A stretch of DNA of 64,000 nucleotides from a virus. Made by a program: the position numbers and the translations under genes. Shown here piece after piece: positions 31,780 to 40,654 of the stretch (positions within the stretch are counted from its first letter, which is position 1; each line of letters opens with the position of its first letter). The notes under the pieces are model-generated. The model was not told the origin of the DNA. It saw only the letters and a list, made by a program, of their open reading frames with translations, and ran no database searches. The DNA lies in IMG/VR virus record IMGVR_UViG_3300009080_000001, positions 1 to 64,000 of that record; one strand, given 5' to 3'.

Positions 31780-32099
31780 GTAGATTTAAAGTTGGTGATA
31801 TTGTTATTGGTAACGAGGATAATCACTACGGTATTACGAATAGAGAGAATATATGTAAGGTTGTTGGGTTTATTTCAGAAAATGAATATCCTCCGATAAA
31901 TACACAAGGTACGGTTGAAGTCGGCGACGATATGTACGTTGAAGTTATTGAATCTAAAGATTTCGAATATGATGTTGGAAAAATATTTCCAGTAGATTCT
32001 AGTAGGTTCAAACATTGTAGAGTAGTTAACACAAGGTTAGCAAAGAAGTTATATCCAAAAGCTAATGAGTCAGAAGATGGGAAGTGGTTATATGTCTAA
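31767..32099 (+). CDS. VGD-TRLARK protein, 110 aa
   Basis: Start chosen at GTG 31767 (GGAG 7 bases upstream). SRFKVGDIVIGNED then C-terminal VVNTRLAKKLYPKA...GKWLYV. The end overlaps the next ATG within the WLYV codons. Confidence 0.7.
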   Translation: MEEVSRFKVGDIVIGNEDNHYGITNRENICKVVGFISENEYPPINTQGTVEVGDDMYVEVIESKDFEYDVGKIFPVDSSRFKHCRVVNTRLAKKLYPKANESEDGKWLYV

Positions 32100-32457
32100 G
32101 TTTAAAGTTGGTGATATCGTTACTAGACATGGTTGGGTGTTAGAAATAGCATGTGTTTCAAATTGGGAAGATGCTAAATCTGATGCTAAAGATTGGTATG
32201 TAGCTAGAATTTTAAGTGGTAATGCTAGTTTAGGAAATGTTATTGCTGAAGAATTTGAAGGGTACTTTAGAGATAATATCAATATTGAAAGTATAATGGA
32301 ATCGTTGAATAAATATCCTGTTGGTGTTAAATTCAATTGGGGATTTGAACATTCTTTTGAATCAGTAGAGCCAATTAAAAAAACAAGATTAGCATTGAAA
32401 GTGATACCAAAAGAAGATATATTAAAAGAAACTGAGGAATGGTTATGGGTAAAATAA
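32092..32457 (+). CDS. VGD-TRLARK protein, 121 aa
   Basis: SKFKVGDIVTRHGW start and divergent C-terminal module KKTRLALKVIPKED...EEWLWVK. ATG lies in the preceding gene's terminal codons. Confidence 0.7.
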   Translation: MSKFKVGDIVTRHGWVLEIACVSNWEDAKSDAKDWYVARILSGNASLGNVIAEEFEGYFRDNINIESIMESLNKYPVGVKFNWGFEHSFESVEPIKKTRLALKVIPKEDILKETEEWLWVK

Positions 32458-33458
32458 AACTAAGTAATACTAAACGTGGAAAGTACCATGAATGTCCAGC
32501 TAGGTATAACTTCCATTATAATTATAAGTACAGAACTAAAGTATATGGTAGCCCGCTTTTCTTTGGAGTAGCAGTAGATGAGGCTTTAAACAGAATGTTA
32601 CTGGATAAGAAAAAGAATCATAATAAGCTTGAGAAAGAGTTGATGGAATTAACTTCAGTTGAAACATTCATTAAGTACATGACTGATGTTGAATATAACA
32701 AGCAGAATGTCTATATACCGACGTTTAAAGACTGTGCATACAGTAAGGCAGACTATGATGCTACGATGCTCTCAGAGGAAGATTTGGAGGTCATAGGGCA
32801 TGATTTAGATTACTGTTCAGCTCATGTTGAATGGTATCACGCTGAGAAGAAGAAAAAGACTCCAGAAATATCAGAAGCAGATACACTTAGCTTTAACCTG
32901 ATGAACTGGTACAGCCTTAGAAAAAAAGGACTGATGATTCTTGAGTTATATGAGAAGGATATTATGCCTCAAATTCATGAGGTATTTAGTATACAAGAGA
33001 GAGTTAACTTACCTAATGGATCAGGTGACTCTATAGATGGTGTTATTGACTTCGTAGCAAGCTTTGTAGATGATCCTAGTGCTAAGTATGTAGTTGACAA
33101 TAAGACTGCAAGTAAAGCTTATAAGGCTAAGGATTTGGACGAATCAGATCAATTACATTTATATGCTTATTATAAGGAAATTGAGAATATTGCGTATATT
33201 GTTTGTGAGAAGAATATTAGGAAAAGAGATCCGAGAGTTAGGATTAATATATTGAAAGGTAGTACATGTGAAGACTTTACAGAGAATCTACTTGACGATT
33301 ATGAGGAAGTACTGTATAACATTAGAGAGGAGAAGTTCAATCCAGATTTAAAAGGTGGTTGTATTTTCTGGGGCAAAAAATGCGAGTACTATAGTTTATG
33401 TCATTATGATAAGTTTGATGATAATATATTGGTTGATTTAAAGAAGGTTAAGAAATGA
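32445..33458 (+). CDS. RecB/Cas4-like PD-(D/E)XK exonuclease, 337 aa
   Basis: Start at 32445 behind GAGGA. Nuclease core: GDSIDGVIDFVAS (about residue 194), KYVVDNKTAS (about 213) giving the D...DxK motif, and DQLHLYAYY (about 235). A Cys near the N-terminus (YHEC) and three at the C-terminus (CIFWGKKCEYYSLC) match the Fe-S cluster layout of Cas4/AddB-type nucleases. Likely acts in recombination or end processing with the ERF protein at 34614. Confidence 0.83.
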   Translation: MGKIKLSNTKRGKYHECPARYNFHYNYKYRTKVYGSPLFFGVAVDEALNRMLLDKKKNHNKLEKELMELTSVETFIKYMTDVEYNKQNVYIPTFKDCAYSKADYDATMLSEEDLEVIGHDLDYCSAHVEWYHAEKKKKTPEISEADTLSFNLMNWYSLRKKGLMILELYEKDIMPQIHEVFSIQERVNLPNGSGDSIDGVIDFVASFVDDPSAKYVVDNKTASKAYKAKDLDESDQLHLYAYYKEIENIAYIVCEKNIRKRDPRVRINILKGSTCEDFTENLLDDYEEVLYNIREEKFNPDLKGGCIFWGKKCEYYSLCHYDKFDDNILVDLKKVKK

Positions 33459-33757
33459 GTAGAGTTTCAGACATTAGTGCGATAACTGAAGGATGTAAAA
33501 TTAAATGGAAAGGTAAACCCTTTACTGATTTGATCTACACAATAGAGAAGGTTAATCATAAAACTGGAATTGTTTTTATAAGTTGGATAAGTGAAAGAGG
33601 TTATGACTTTGTTGATAAATACAATCTAAAGGACGCAATAGAAAGCGGTCCTATATATTTAGTAACAATAGACGTAAAAGATACAAGATTAGCAAGAAAG
33701 TTATACCCAAATGCAGAAGTATTAGATAACGGAATGTTACGGATAAAGGAGAAATAA
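33455..33757 (+). CDS. TRLARK-module protein, 100 aa
   Basis: SH3-like N-terminal part (CKIKWKGKPFTDLIYTIEKV) and C-terminal VKDTRLARKLYPNA...NGMLRIKEK. Abuts the next gene. Confidence 0.7.
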   Translation: MSRVSDISAITEGCKIKWKGKPFTDLIYTIEKVNHKTGIVFISWISERGYDFVDKYNLKDAIESGPIYLVTIDVKDTRLARKLYPNAEVLDNGMLRIKEK

Positions 33758-34098
33758 TGGAAAGTTTAGAAGAAGTACTGAGTATCGATACAGATTCTCA
33801 AAAAGCAGGAGAGAATAAAGCTTTGTTAAAAGAAATCAAACAATTCTTAAAGAAACAAACTAAGAAGGAAGTTAACTTAGAGAAGAAAGCGGAGGATATG
33901 CCTTATGAGGCTGTATCAGTTGTTGGGAATAGGTTCGTATCCATTAAGTTTAGTTTAGAAACAAGGGAAGCAGTTGTTGTTGACATTGAAGTAGATTCAA
34001 GAGATAATGGTAAACAGAATTATATGGCTTTTGGTAGAGCTGATAATAAATTAAGAACAATGACTAGAGACTCAAAAGGAGATAATGGCGATGAGTAA
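33757..34098 (+). CDS. Unknown protein, 113 aa
   Basis: AAGGAG before the ATG. Acidic helical N-terminus then a beta-rich C-terminal half. It lies among recombination genes. No family recognised. Confidence 0.62.
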   Translation: MESLEEVLSIDTDSQKAGENKALLKEIKQFLKKQTKKEVNLEKKAEDMPYEAVSVVGNRFVSIKFSLETREAVVVDIEVDSRDNGKQNYMAFGRADNKLRTMTRDSKGDNGDE

Positions 34099-34459
34099 AA
34101 TTAACAAAACAGCTTTAGAAGCTAAAGAACAAGACGTACAGTTAAAGATTAGAGAAGCACAATGGTTAGAAGACTTACGTGGTAAAGGTAGAAGTCCAGA
34201 GGATGTAGAGAGTGTTGCAAGAGACATTCTAGGTATTGACGAGAATGGAAGTGTAATTGCTACAGCATCAGAAGTACTACCTAAGTTTAATAGTGCAAAA
34301 ATGGCACTAATTCAAATTAACGGGTTGACAGAGAAGTTAGTAGATGGTAACTTAATATCTCAGGAAGAAGAGATTCTACTGAATAGTATTGAAAGAAGGT
34401 TAGCAGATAAAGTATCTAAATTTTACGGTATTGACAGTATTTACGAAGGAGAACAATAG
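34091..34459 (+). CDS. Unknown helical protein, 122 aa
   Basis: Two ATGs (34085, 34091), with the second better spaced from AAGGAG. Charged helical protein. Possibly a recombination accessory, from context only. Confidence 0.62.
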   Translation: MSKINKTALEAKEQDVQLKIREAQWLEDLRGKGRSPEDVESVARDILGIDENGSVIATASEVLPKFNSAKMALIQINGLTEKLVDGNLISQEEEILLNSIERRLADKVSKFYGIDSIYEGEQ

Positions 34460-34617
34460 TGAATGACTACTTTTTAGAGACATTAGGGTTTGTATTTCTA
34501 GTATTAACAAGTGTGGGGATACTTTTATTTTTATCATATGTAATAGCTATTATTTTTGAAATAAGAGATGAAGTGTATACTATAAAAAATAAACTAAGGA
34601 AAGGGAAGAAAAAATGA
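34459..34617 (+). CDS. Single-pass membrane protein, 52 aa
   Basis: GTG overlaps the preceding TAG, with AAGGAG upstream. One long membrane helix (LGFVFLVLTSVGILLFLSYVIAIIF) and a basic tail. TGA overlaps the ERF ATG. Confidence 0.55.
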   Translation: MNDYFLETLGFVFLVLTSVGILLFLSYVIAIIFEIRDEVYTIKNKLRKGKKK

Positions 34618-35114
34618 GTAAAGAATTAACAAAGAAACTAGCAAAGATTCAGAGTACATTACATGCACCAAAGAATCAACGCAATAGTTTTGGAAACTAC
34701 AACTACCGAAGCTGTGAGGATATCTTAGAGGCTGTTAAACCGCTTCTGGGAGACTTAACACTAGTAATTGATGATGAGATACTACCTGCTTTAGATAGGG
34801 TTTATATCAAGGCTACAGCGACGATTTCAGATGGTGAGCATAATATATCAGTATCATCATATGCTAGAGAGTCAGACTCTAAGAAAGGTATGGATTCAGC
34901 ACAGTTAACAGGAGCTACAAGTTCATATGCTAGGAAGTACGCACTTAACGGATTGTTCTTGATTGACGATAATAAAGATGCAGATACTGATGAAGCTAAA
35001 GGTGGCAAGAAAGCTGCACCAAAGAAACCAGTAGCAGCAAGTTCAAGTAAAGATAGTTTTAGAAGACCAAAAAAGAAACAAGAGCCAACACAGGAGGCAT
35101 TTGATGACATCTAG
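34614..35114 (+). CDS. ERF-family single-strand annealing protein, 166 aa
   Basis: ERF pattern: KLAKIQSTLHAPKNQRNSFGNYNYRSCEDILEAVKPLL at the N-terminus and QLTGATSSYARKYALNGLF (about residue 101). It has a basic Ala/Lys linker and an acidic tail ending EAFDDI. ERF proteins anneal complementary single strands in phage recombination. Paired in the same operon with the RecB/Cas4-like exonuclease. Confidence 0.88.
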   Translation: MSKELTKKLAKIQSTLHAPKNQRNSFGNYNYRSCEDILEAVKPLLGDLTLVIDDEILPALDRVYIKATATISDGEHNISVSSYARESDSKKGMDSAQLTGATSSYARKYALNGLFLIDDNKDADTDEAKGGKKAAPKKPVAASSSKDSFRRPKKKQEPTQEAFDDI

Positions 35115-35337
35115 TTATCAAAAGAACAAGAAGGCTATATTAAAGTACCAGAAGAATAATCCGTACTATAGGGAATATAAGAGGATTTATGAAGCTAAGT
35201 ACAGAGAAGAGAATAAGATTCTATGGAACTTAAAGTCTTGGAAAGCAACACAAAGAAAAAAAGGTAAACGTATAACGCCTGAGAAAGAAATGTTATATTT
35301 AATGTATAGATTAGCAGGGGAGAATGTCCATGTCTAA
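35104..35337 (+). CDS. Small basic protein, 77 aa
   Basis: ATG 35104 with GGAGG upstream. Very Lys/Tyr-rich (YREYKRIYEAKYREENK). Possibly nucleic-acid binding. Unknown. Confidence 0.6.
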   Translation: MTSSYQKNKKAILKYQKNNPYYREYKRIYEAKYREENKILWNLKSWKATQRKKGKRITPEKEMLYLMYRLAGENVHV

Positions 35338-35653
35338 AGAAAAAGAAGCGTATAGCATTGAACAAGCGTACGAAGATTTGCAAAGAGGAATTGAACTTGG
35401 AATTAATGACTTGACAAGTAAGTTACATTCAAGTATAAAAGAACTAAGCAAATCTGAACTGGAAAGATCGATTAAAGCAATTATCGATTATCCAAATGCA
35501 GTAAATGTTTACAGTAAAAAAGAAGAATTGTTTGTTAAAGATTTAGTTGCCTTAAGGGGATTACATCTACAAGCAGAATTACAATCAATAGCCGAACTAC
35601 AAAAACAAGGAGACGAAAATGGCGAAGAAGCAAAAGACAGTACAATTGGGTAG
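35330..35653 (+). CDS. Unknown helical protein, 107 aa
   Basis: Second ATG chosen, 8 bases after GGGGAG. Amphipathic helices and an acidic end. Overlaps the next gene by 35 bases. Confidence 0.6.
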   Translation: MSKEKEAYSIEQAYEDLQRGIELGINDLTSKLHSSIKELSKSELERSIKAIIDYPNAVNVYSKKEELFVKDLVALRGLHLQAELQSIAELQKQGDENGEEAKDSTIG

Positions 35654-35945
35654 CATTAGAAAGGGACAATACGGACCATTCTTAAGTTTTGATTCAAGTA
35701 TTAAAGAAATTCAAGTAACAAGAGAGTATGTATCTAATGGTGATACTGTAACTGAAGTACTTAAAGTTCCAGTGAATGAGAAAGGTTATTTAGGTGCTGC
35801 AAATATTCAAAAGATTGAGGATTCATTTGCGTTTAAAATTGAGCAAGGATGGGTTACAGAAGAAAAAGCAGAAGAAACTATTGGTAAGTTAAAAGCCGGA
35901 ACAACTCCGACTAGTAGCTTCGTTTCTGTTAAAATGGAAAGCTAA
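35619..35945 (+). CDS. Beta-rich protein, possible single-strand DNA-binding type, 108 aa
   Basis: AAGGAG upstream. KTVQLGSIRKGQYGPFLSF at the start is the kind of pattern seen in OB-fold ssDNA-binding proteins, and it sits after ERF. No acidic SSB tail. Tentative. Confidence 0.55.
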   Translation: MAKKQKTVQLGSIRKGQYGPFLSFDSSIKEIQVTREYVSNGDTVTEVLKVPVNEKGYLGAANIQKIEDSFAFKIEQGWVTEEKAEETIGKLKAGTTPTSSFVSVKMES

Positions 35946-35989
35946 TACCTACCTTTCAACTAAATTGTTGAGAGCTAGAGTCAAACAAT

Positions 35990-36013
35990 GCAGGGGGTTC
36001 CTCCACTCCCTGC
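35990..36013 (+). terminator. Possible weak terminator hairpin
   Basis: GCAGGG/CCCTGC stem (35990-35995 with 36008-36013), then TTCTTAT. The U-tract is poor, so it may be a partial terminator or mRNA-stability hairpin. Confidence 0.35.
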
Positions 36014-36044
36014 TTCTTATCTAATGGAGGAACTTGGAGGAGTT

Positions 36045-36260
36045 ATGAATATTAAAGTAACATGTAGCGGTTGGGAAGATCATTATTGGGAATTGGAGAC
36101 TATTCCTAGAGTAGGTGATATTATAATATATAGAAACCGTATTGATACCGTTTATCCTCCCTTTAAAGTAGATCAAGTTATCCATATGCCCTCAGTTGAT
36201 TTAGACGGAAAATGGAGTTATTCATATGAGATTAATTGTGAAGAATTGGAGGAGTTATGA
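36045..36260 (+). CDS. Small VGD-type protein without module, 71 aa
   Basis: Start at 36045 behind GGAGGAG. RVGDIIIYRNRIDTVYPPFKVDQVIHMP fits the SH3-like VGD domain of the TRLARK paralogues, but the TRLARK module is absent, useful as a natural comparison. Confidence 0.65.
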   Translation: MNIKVTCSGWEDHYWELETIPRVGDIIIYRNRIDTVYPPFKVDQVIHMPSVDLDGKWSYSYEINCEELEEL

Positions 36261-36493
36261 AAGATATTTTAATAAATGCAATAATGTTTCCTTTAATAGT
36301 AGTAGGAGGTATGCTATTACTAGTAGGGTTTATAATATTATCAGTTTTACCTCTATTTATACTGATTATGGTATATCCACATACTCCGCCAGATTGGTTA
36401 GCAATGTCTACCGTTGTATTTAATTTAATATGGTTAGGGTTACTTTCACAATCCGGTGAAATATTTGAGGTGTTATCATCAAAAAGAAACTAA
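36257..36493 (+). CDS. Two-helix membrane protein, 78 aa
   Basis: GGAGGAG upstream. Two strongly hydrophobic helices (about residues 6-36 and 46-64). Unknown membrane protein. Confidence 0.62.
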   Translation: MKDILINAIMFPLIVVGGMLLLVGFIILSVLPLFILIMVYPHTPPDWLAMSTVVFNLIWLGLLSQSGEIFEVLSSKRN

Positions 36494-36708
36494 GCCAAAG
36501 CGTAGGTTTATACAAACGCAGGGAAAAAGATATATTAAGACACTTCTCAAAAGTTGGATACAGCCAAGAAGCTGTTACAGATTACGGTGCATCTTGTATG
36601 ATTCCATTAATAGTTGTATATTACTACTTATGGAAGAACGGAGAAGAGGAAGCAAAAGAGCATATCGATAGGTTAGGTGCTTATTATGAAATTGAGGTAG
36701 ATGTATGA
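36478..36708 (+). CDS. Coding frame without standard start codon, 76 aa
   Basis: From 36478 to TGA 36708 the frame reads KKKLSQSVGLYKRREKDIL...YSQEAVTDYGASCMIPLIVVYYYLWKNGEEEAKEH, with clear coding character and a stop that overlaps the next ATG. But the only ATG is internal, and a TGA lies at 36666-3. in-frame upstream at 36466-36468. It may start at ATC/GTT after GAGGTG, or be reached by a -1 shift from the 36257 frame at the A5 run (36481-36485). Confidence 0.5.
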   Translation: MKKKLSQSVGLYKRREKDILRHFSKVGYSQEAVTDYGASCMIPLIVVYYYLWKNGEEEAKEHIDRLGAYYEIEVDV

Positions 36709-36959
36709 AAAAGTATATGTATGTTGGATATGAATACGAAGGTGACTGGGCAACAAAAGAGTCGGCGTTTGGAGGTGTCTATTACGGAGAGCCTTGGCAC
36801 GATAAGTTAAATCTATTTTATTATCCTAGCGGAGAGTACTTTGTAACAGTTGAATTAAACGAGGTTGTTGAAGAAACTAAACCAACGAGATTAGCAAGAA
36901 AGATGTTTCCAAATGCTATTAATCATTTTGGTAGTATGTTTATATTGGAGGGTAGGTGA
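36705..36959 (+). CDS. TRLARK-module protein, 84 aa
   Basis: Aromatic N-terminal domain (YVGYEYEGDWATKESAFGG) and C-terminal TKPTRLARKMFPNA...GSMFILE. Overlaps both neighbours. Confidence 0.7.
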   Translation: MKKYMYVGYEYEGDWATKESAFGGVYYGEPWHDKLNLFYYPSGEYFVTVELNEVVEETKPTRLARKMFPNAINHFGSMFILEGR

Positions 36960-37450
36960 TAAAACTTTACACACAATTTGGAGAATTAATAGTTTGTAAT
37001 AAAGCTGAGTTTTTAGGAATGGTTCCACATGAGACTGTTGGTCCGAAAGTTGACTTACCATATATTACAGGACTTAATGAAGAAATTGGAAGTTTCAATA
37101 TGATTAATAAAAAATTAGATATTAATAGTAATTTACAGTTCTTTTCTAATAAACATTTTCCGAAAAAGAGAATGATGGACGTTGTTATGGAACTTGGAAC
37201 TAATTATATGTTCCCAGAAACATTACATTGTGTTATTGTAGGTAAGAATTTCTATTTATATAGTGATCCAGTAGTATATGAGTTTGCAGGAAAATATCAG
37301 GTTATTTCTAAAAAATACCAAGACGTTTATAGTTGCAGTATTGAACATTCTGGGATTATGGATAAGATACAGAGATTTAAAGCTACTAGATTAGCAAAAA
37401 AGATGTTTCCAGATGTTTTAGAAGTTGACGGGTGGTTGTATTCATGTTAG
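36956..37450 (+). CDS. TRLARK-module protein, 164 aa
   Basis: GTG start after GAGGGTAGG. A larger N-terminal domain (about 135 residues) of unknown type carries C-terminal FKATRLAKKMFPDV...DGWLYSC. Confidence 0.68.
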   Translation: MIKLYTQFGELIVCNKAEFLGMVPHETVGPKVDLPYITGLNEEIGSFNMINKKLDINSNLQFFSNKHFPKKRMMDVVMELGTNYMFPETLHCVIVGKNFYLYSDPVVYEFAGKYQVISKKYQDVYSCSIEHSGIMDKIQRFKATRLAKKMFPDVLEVDGWLYSC

Positions 37451-37468
37451 ATTGGTTTTGGAGGTAGT

Positions 37469-37723
37469 ATGGAATTTAAAGTTGGAGATTTAGTTAGATG
37501 TGTAGATGTTTCAGGATCAATACCTTTGCCACTGAAATTACATAATATTTATACAATAGAGGGCGAAGAATTCGGTAAATATATACGAGTAGTTGGAGTA
37601 AATAGATGGTTTACAAACGGAAGGTTTAAAAAACTGGAGAAAGTAAATAACACACGACTAGCTAGAAAAATGTATCCAAAAGCAGAGGTTGACGAAGACG
37701 GTATGTTGGTTATAGAATGTTAG
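37469..37723 (+). CDS. VGD-TRLARK protein, 84 aa
   Basis: GGAGG upstream. EFKVGDLVRCVDVSG start, KLHNIYTIEGEEFGKYIRV middle, C-terminal VNNTRLARKMYPKA...DGMLVIE. A clean example of the two-part design. Confidence 0.72.
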   Translation: MEFKVGDLVRCVDVSGSIPLPLKLHNIYTIEGEEFGKYIRVVGVNRWFTNGRFKKLEKVNNTRLARKMYPKAEVDEDGMLVIEC

Positions 37724-37926
37724 ATACTATATTGTACGTATTTTTAACAATTACGAACTCACCAACTTATGTACCACCATATGATGTATGTAAGAAAGAT
37801 ATAAGTCATTTAAGTACAAGCAACCAAATTACATTTACAATTGGTTGTAGTGAAAATAAAGGAATAAGAGTATATCCAGATAGAATATTAGAAGATATAT
37901 ATAACGGAAAAGAATATGGCTACTAG
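37717..37926 (+). CDS. Small possibly exported protein, 69 aa
   Basis: Hydrophobic start (LDTILYVFLTITNSP) and two Cys (C24, C47). May be exported. Weak ribosome-binding site. Unknown. Confidence 0.48.
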   Translation: MLDTILYVFLTITNSPTYVPPYDVCKKDISHLSTSNQITFTIGCSENKGIRVYPDRILEDIYNGKEYGY

Positions 37927-37934
37927 GAGGAAAA

Positions 37935-38261
37935 GTGACCGATAATGAAGTGAATAAGATTATAGCCGAGTATATAGGCGATCCTATCGAAGTAGAGATC
38001 GATGGTACGACTAAAATAATGGACGATATGGGGTATATGGAAAAAGACTTATACACAAAATCTCTAGACGCACTTGTGCCTGTTTGGGAGAAGTTAAAAA
38101 AAGACTTCACTATGGATAGAGATGAGTGGGGAATACACATGGCTTTTTATAAAGGAACAGATGTTATAGTTAAAGAACAGAATGTTGGATCAATTCAACA
38201 AACAATGGCACACGCAACAGCAAAAGCAATAATAAATATGGAGGAAGAAAATGATGGCTAA
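37935..38261 (+). CDS. Unknown acidic protein, 108 aa
   Basis: GTG start with AGGAGG 6 bases upstream. Soluble mixed alpha/beta. Overlaps the primase-helicase start. Unknown. Confidence 0.62.
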   Translation: MTDNEVNKIIAEYIGDPIEVEIDGTTKIMDDMGYMEKDLYTKSLDALVPVWEKLKKDFTMDRDEWGIHMAFYKGTDVIVKEQNVGSIQQTMAHATAKAIINMEEENDG

Positions 38262-40173
38262 ATACCACAGAGTATGTACGAGTTTAAAAGACAAAGGAAC
38301 ATTAATCCCAGAAGGGGCTGATTTAGACAAATATAAAGCAGGAGAAGCTTATATTTCAGCATATCAGTACAATGAAGATCACAAGAAGTTATTTGATAAA
38401 AACAAGTCAGTAGCGGGAATTACAGACGTTACTACAGATATAATCTACTTCGATTTAGATAATGAAGATATTGAAGTTGCAAGAAAAGATACTATTGAGG
38501 TTGTGAACCGATTGGCAAACTATGAGATTACCTCCAATCAAATCAAAACGTGCCTTTCAGGAAATAAGGGTTTTCACTTAGCCCTACACACAACTGAAAC
38601 ATTCACTCCAGAAGAAGCTAGGTCGTTAGCTATTAAATTAGCTGGCGATCTGGACTCTTTTGACTCAAGTATTTACAATGCTAACAGAATTATCAGGATT
38701 GAAGGAAGTGTCCATCCAAAGACCCAATTACGTAAAACAGAGCTTACATTTAAGGAGCTTCAGACGCTCAGTATTGGCGATATAAAGGACTTAGCTAAAG
38801 ACGAGTACGATTACCTTAAACCGTCTAAAATAGAGCCTATAGAGTCGTTTATGAAGCTTACAGAGAGTGTTATAAAGAAGGATAAAGCCGAGAATATTGA
38901 GACTACGGAAACGCTTGATTATTTGTCTAATCCGTACAAGTTACAGCCTTGGAAATTAGCATTATCTCAAGGATTCTTTCCAAATGGAAATAGAAGTAAT
39001 TCATTGATGATTTTAGGAGCTACTTTAAAGAATAAAGGGTTACTGAAAGAACAGTGTTATTATGCCCTGAAAGCAGCCGCTGATTTACAGTCAGATAGAT
39101 ATGGTAAAGATAAATTTAAGAAAGAGGAGATTTGGGAAAAGGTTATTGAGCAAATTTACAAAGCTACTTGGAATAATGGTAGTTACTCAGAAGATCACTT
39201 TCCAACTCAGTTACAAGCTTATTTTGAAGAGTTAGGGATACCTAGAAAGGAATATGCTGAGATAGCTAGTGATGTAGTTAGTATCGATGATAAGTTCGAT
39301 GATTTCGTTAATTATGCAACTAATATTGATGAACATACTATGACGTTTGGTATTCCAAGTTTAGATAATGCTTTAAAAGTTAGAAAGGGTCATTTAATCG
39401 GACTACTAGCCGGACCGGGAATTGGTAAGACTAGTTTCGCTATTACATTCTTAAATAACTGTTCTAAGCAAGGTTCTAAGTGCTTTTTCGGTTCATACGA
39501 TATGTATTCACTAAATGTTTACCAGAAACTAATACAAAGACATACAGGTTATACTGAAGATGAAATGTTCCAATTTTTCAAAGATAAAGATAAAAAGAAG
39601 ATTGAGGAATTTAGAGGAATCTTAAATACCGAGTATGAGAATGTATCATTCTGTTTTAAATCTGGACAATCAATTAGTGACCTTAAGAAGTCAATTGAGA
39701 TGAAAGAAGAAGAGATGGGTGAGAAGATGGGACTAGTTGTAATTGATTATTTAGAGCTAGTACAAGTTGATGTTGCAGATGCTACAGCTAAAAGTTTAGA
39801 AGCTGTTAACGGACTTAGAGAGATTGCTAATGAAGGAAGGGTAGTTGTAGTACTATTACAACCTAATAAGATTAGCTCTAAGCCAGATCAGCCGCTATTA
39901 AGCTATAATGCAGCAAAAGGTTCATCAATGGTAGCACAAGCAGTTACAGCTATGTTAACGTGTCATAGACCGGGCTATAGCTCAGAGAATCCAGAGAATG
40001 ATCTGTATTTCAGCGTTAATTGTGTTAAGAATCGTAATGGTGCTTTATTTCAAAGAGACTTCGGCTGGATAGGTAAGACCCAGACTATTTTCGAGATGGG
40101 AGATGATGAGAGATTTGCCTTGAATTTATTAAGAGATACTAAAAGGGACGCTGATGATGACGATGGTTATTAG
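38254..40173 (+). CDS. PrimPol-DnaB-like primase-helicase, 639 aa
   Basis: N-terminal archaeo-eukaryotic-type primase signature: IIYFDLDNED (about residue 63, metal-binding acidic residues), LSGNKGFHLAL (about 102), NRIIRIEGSVHP (about 145). C-terminal RecA/DnaB-type helicase: GLLAGPGIGKTSFA (about 385), VVIDYLEL (about 495), and KGSSMVAQAVTAML (about 552). It unwinds the fork and makes primers for the DNA polymerase at 41583. Second ATG chosen from GGAGG spacing. Confidence 0.87.
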   Translation: MAKYHRVCTSLKDKGTLIPEGADLDKYKAGEAYISAYQYNEDHKKLFDKNKSVAGITDVTTDIIYFDLDNEDIEVARKDTIEVVNRLANYEITSNQIKTCLSGNKGFHLALHTTETFTPEEARSLAIKLAGDLDSFDSSIYNANRIIRIEGSVHPKTQLRKTELTFKELQTLSIGDIKDLAKDEYDYLKPSKIEPIESFMKLTESVIKKDKAENIETTETLDYLSNPYKLQPWKLALSQGFFPNGNRSNSLMILGATLKNKGLLKEQCYYALKAAADLQSDRYGKDKFKKEEIWEKVIEQIYKATWNNGSYSEDHFPTQLQAYFEELGIPRKEYAEIASDVVSIDDKFDDFVNYATNIDEHTMTFGIPSLDNALKVRKGHLIGLLAGPGIGKTSFAITFLNNCSKQGSKCFFGSYDMYSLNVYQKLIQRHTGYTEDEMFQFFKDKDKKKIEEFRGILNTEYENVSFCFKSGQSISDLKKSIEMKEEEMGEKMGLVVIDYLELVQVDVADATAKSLEAVNGLREIANEGRVVVVLLQPNKISSKPDQPLLSYNAAKGSSMVAQAVTAMLTCHRPGYSSENPENDLYFSVNCVKNRNGALFQRDFGWIGKTQTIFEMGDDERFALNLLRDTKRDADDDDGY

Positions 40174-40654
40174 ATATATTAGAGCAGGACTAATAGGTAT
40201 TGTTTGCGGAATACTCTATTCAGGCTGTTCACATGGGGTTATCAAAAGCAAACCTATACACACTAAACTTACTCCAGAATTGGAGAAGTATCGTGGGTAT
40301 GTTCAAAAGATATCAAAAGGGAAGCTTGGTAATAAAGAGATAACCATTGGATATAGAAAGTTTAATGATAAAGATCCGAATTTATTAGGAGTATGTACAT
40401 TTACTTTAGAAAACTTAGGAAAAGAGATTGACATAGTAGAAGAAGCATGGCAGTATCTAAATCATGGTGAGAAGCTTTTATTAGTAGCTCATGAATTTAG
40501 ACATTGTGAATGTAATGAACTTGGTCACGAAGAAAGGTATTTTAAAGATAAGTGTTCAAAAACTATTATGCATAAATACTTACCAGATAGAGGTTGTATT
40601 AAAAAACATATGAATGATTATTTGGAAGAGATTAGGAGAGGTTGTGGAGATTAA
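40154..40654 (+). CDS. Lipoprotein with HExxH zinc-protease motif, 166 aa
   Basis: N-terminal hydrophobic signal ending in lipobox-like YSGC (Cys about 24). The mature part has VAHEFRHCECNELGHEE: an HExxH motif with a further His 8 residues on and several Cys. This is a plausible membrane-anchored metallopeptidase of the infected cell envelope. It begins within the end of the primase-helicase gene. No family assigned. Confidence 0.68.
   Translation: MMTMVIRYIRAGLIGIVCGILYSGCSHGVIKSKPIHTKLTPELEKYRGYVQKISKGKLGNKEITIGYRKFNDKDPNLLGVCTFTLENLGKEIDIVEEAWQYLNHGEKLLLVAHEFRHCECNELGHEERYFKDKCSKTIMHKYLPDRGCIKKHMNDYLEEIRRGCGD

Noticed and set aside
36226-36423. 65-codon frame across the two-helix membrane gene
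   Set aside because: It lies wholly over a better-supported gene with a strong ribosome-binding site and has no coding signature of its own.
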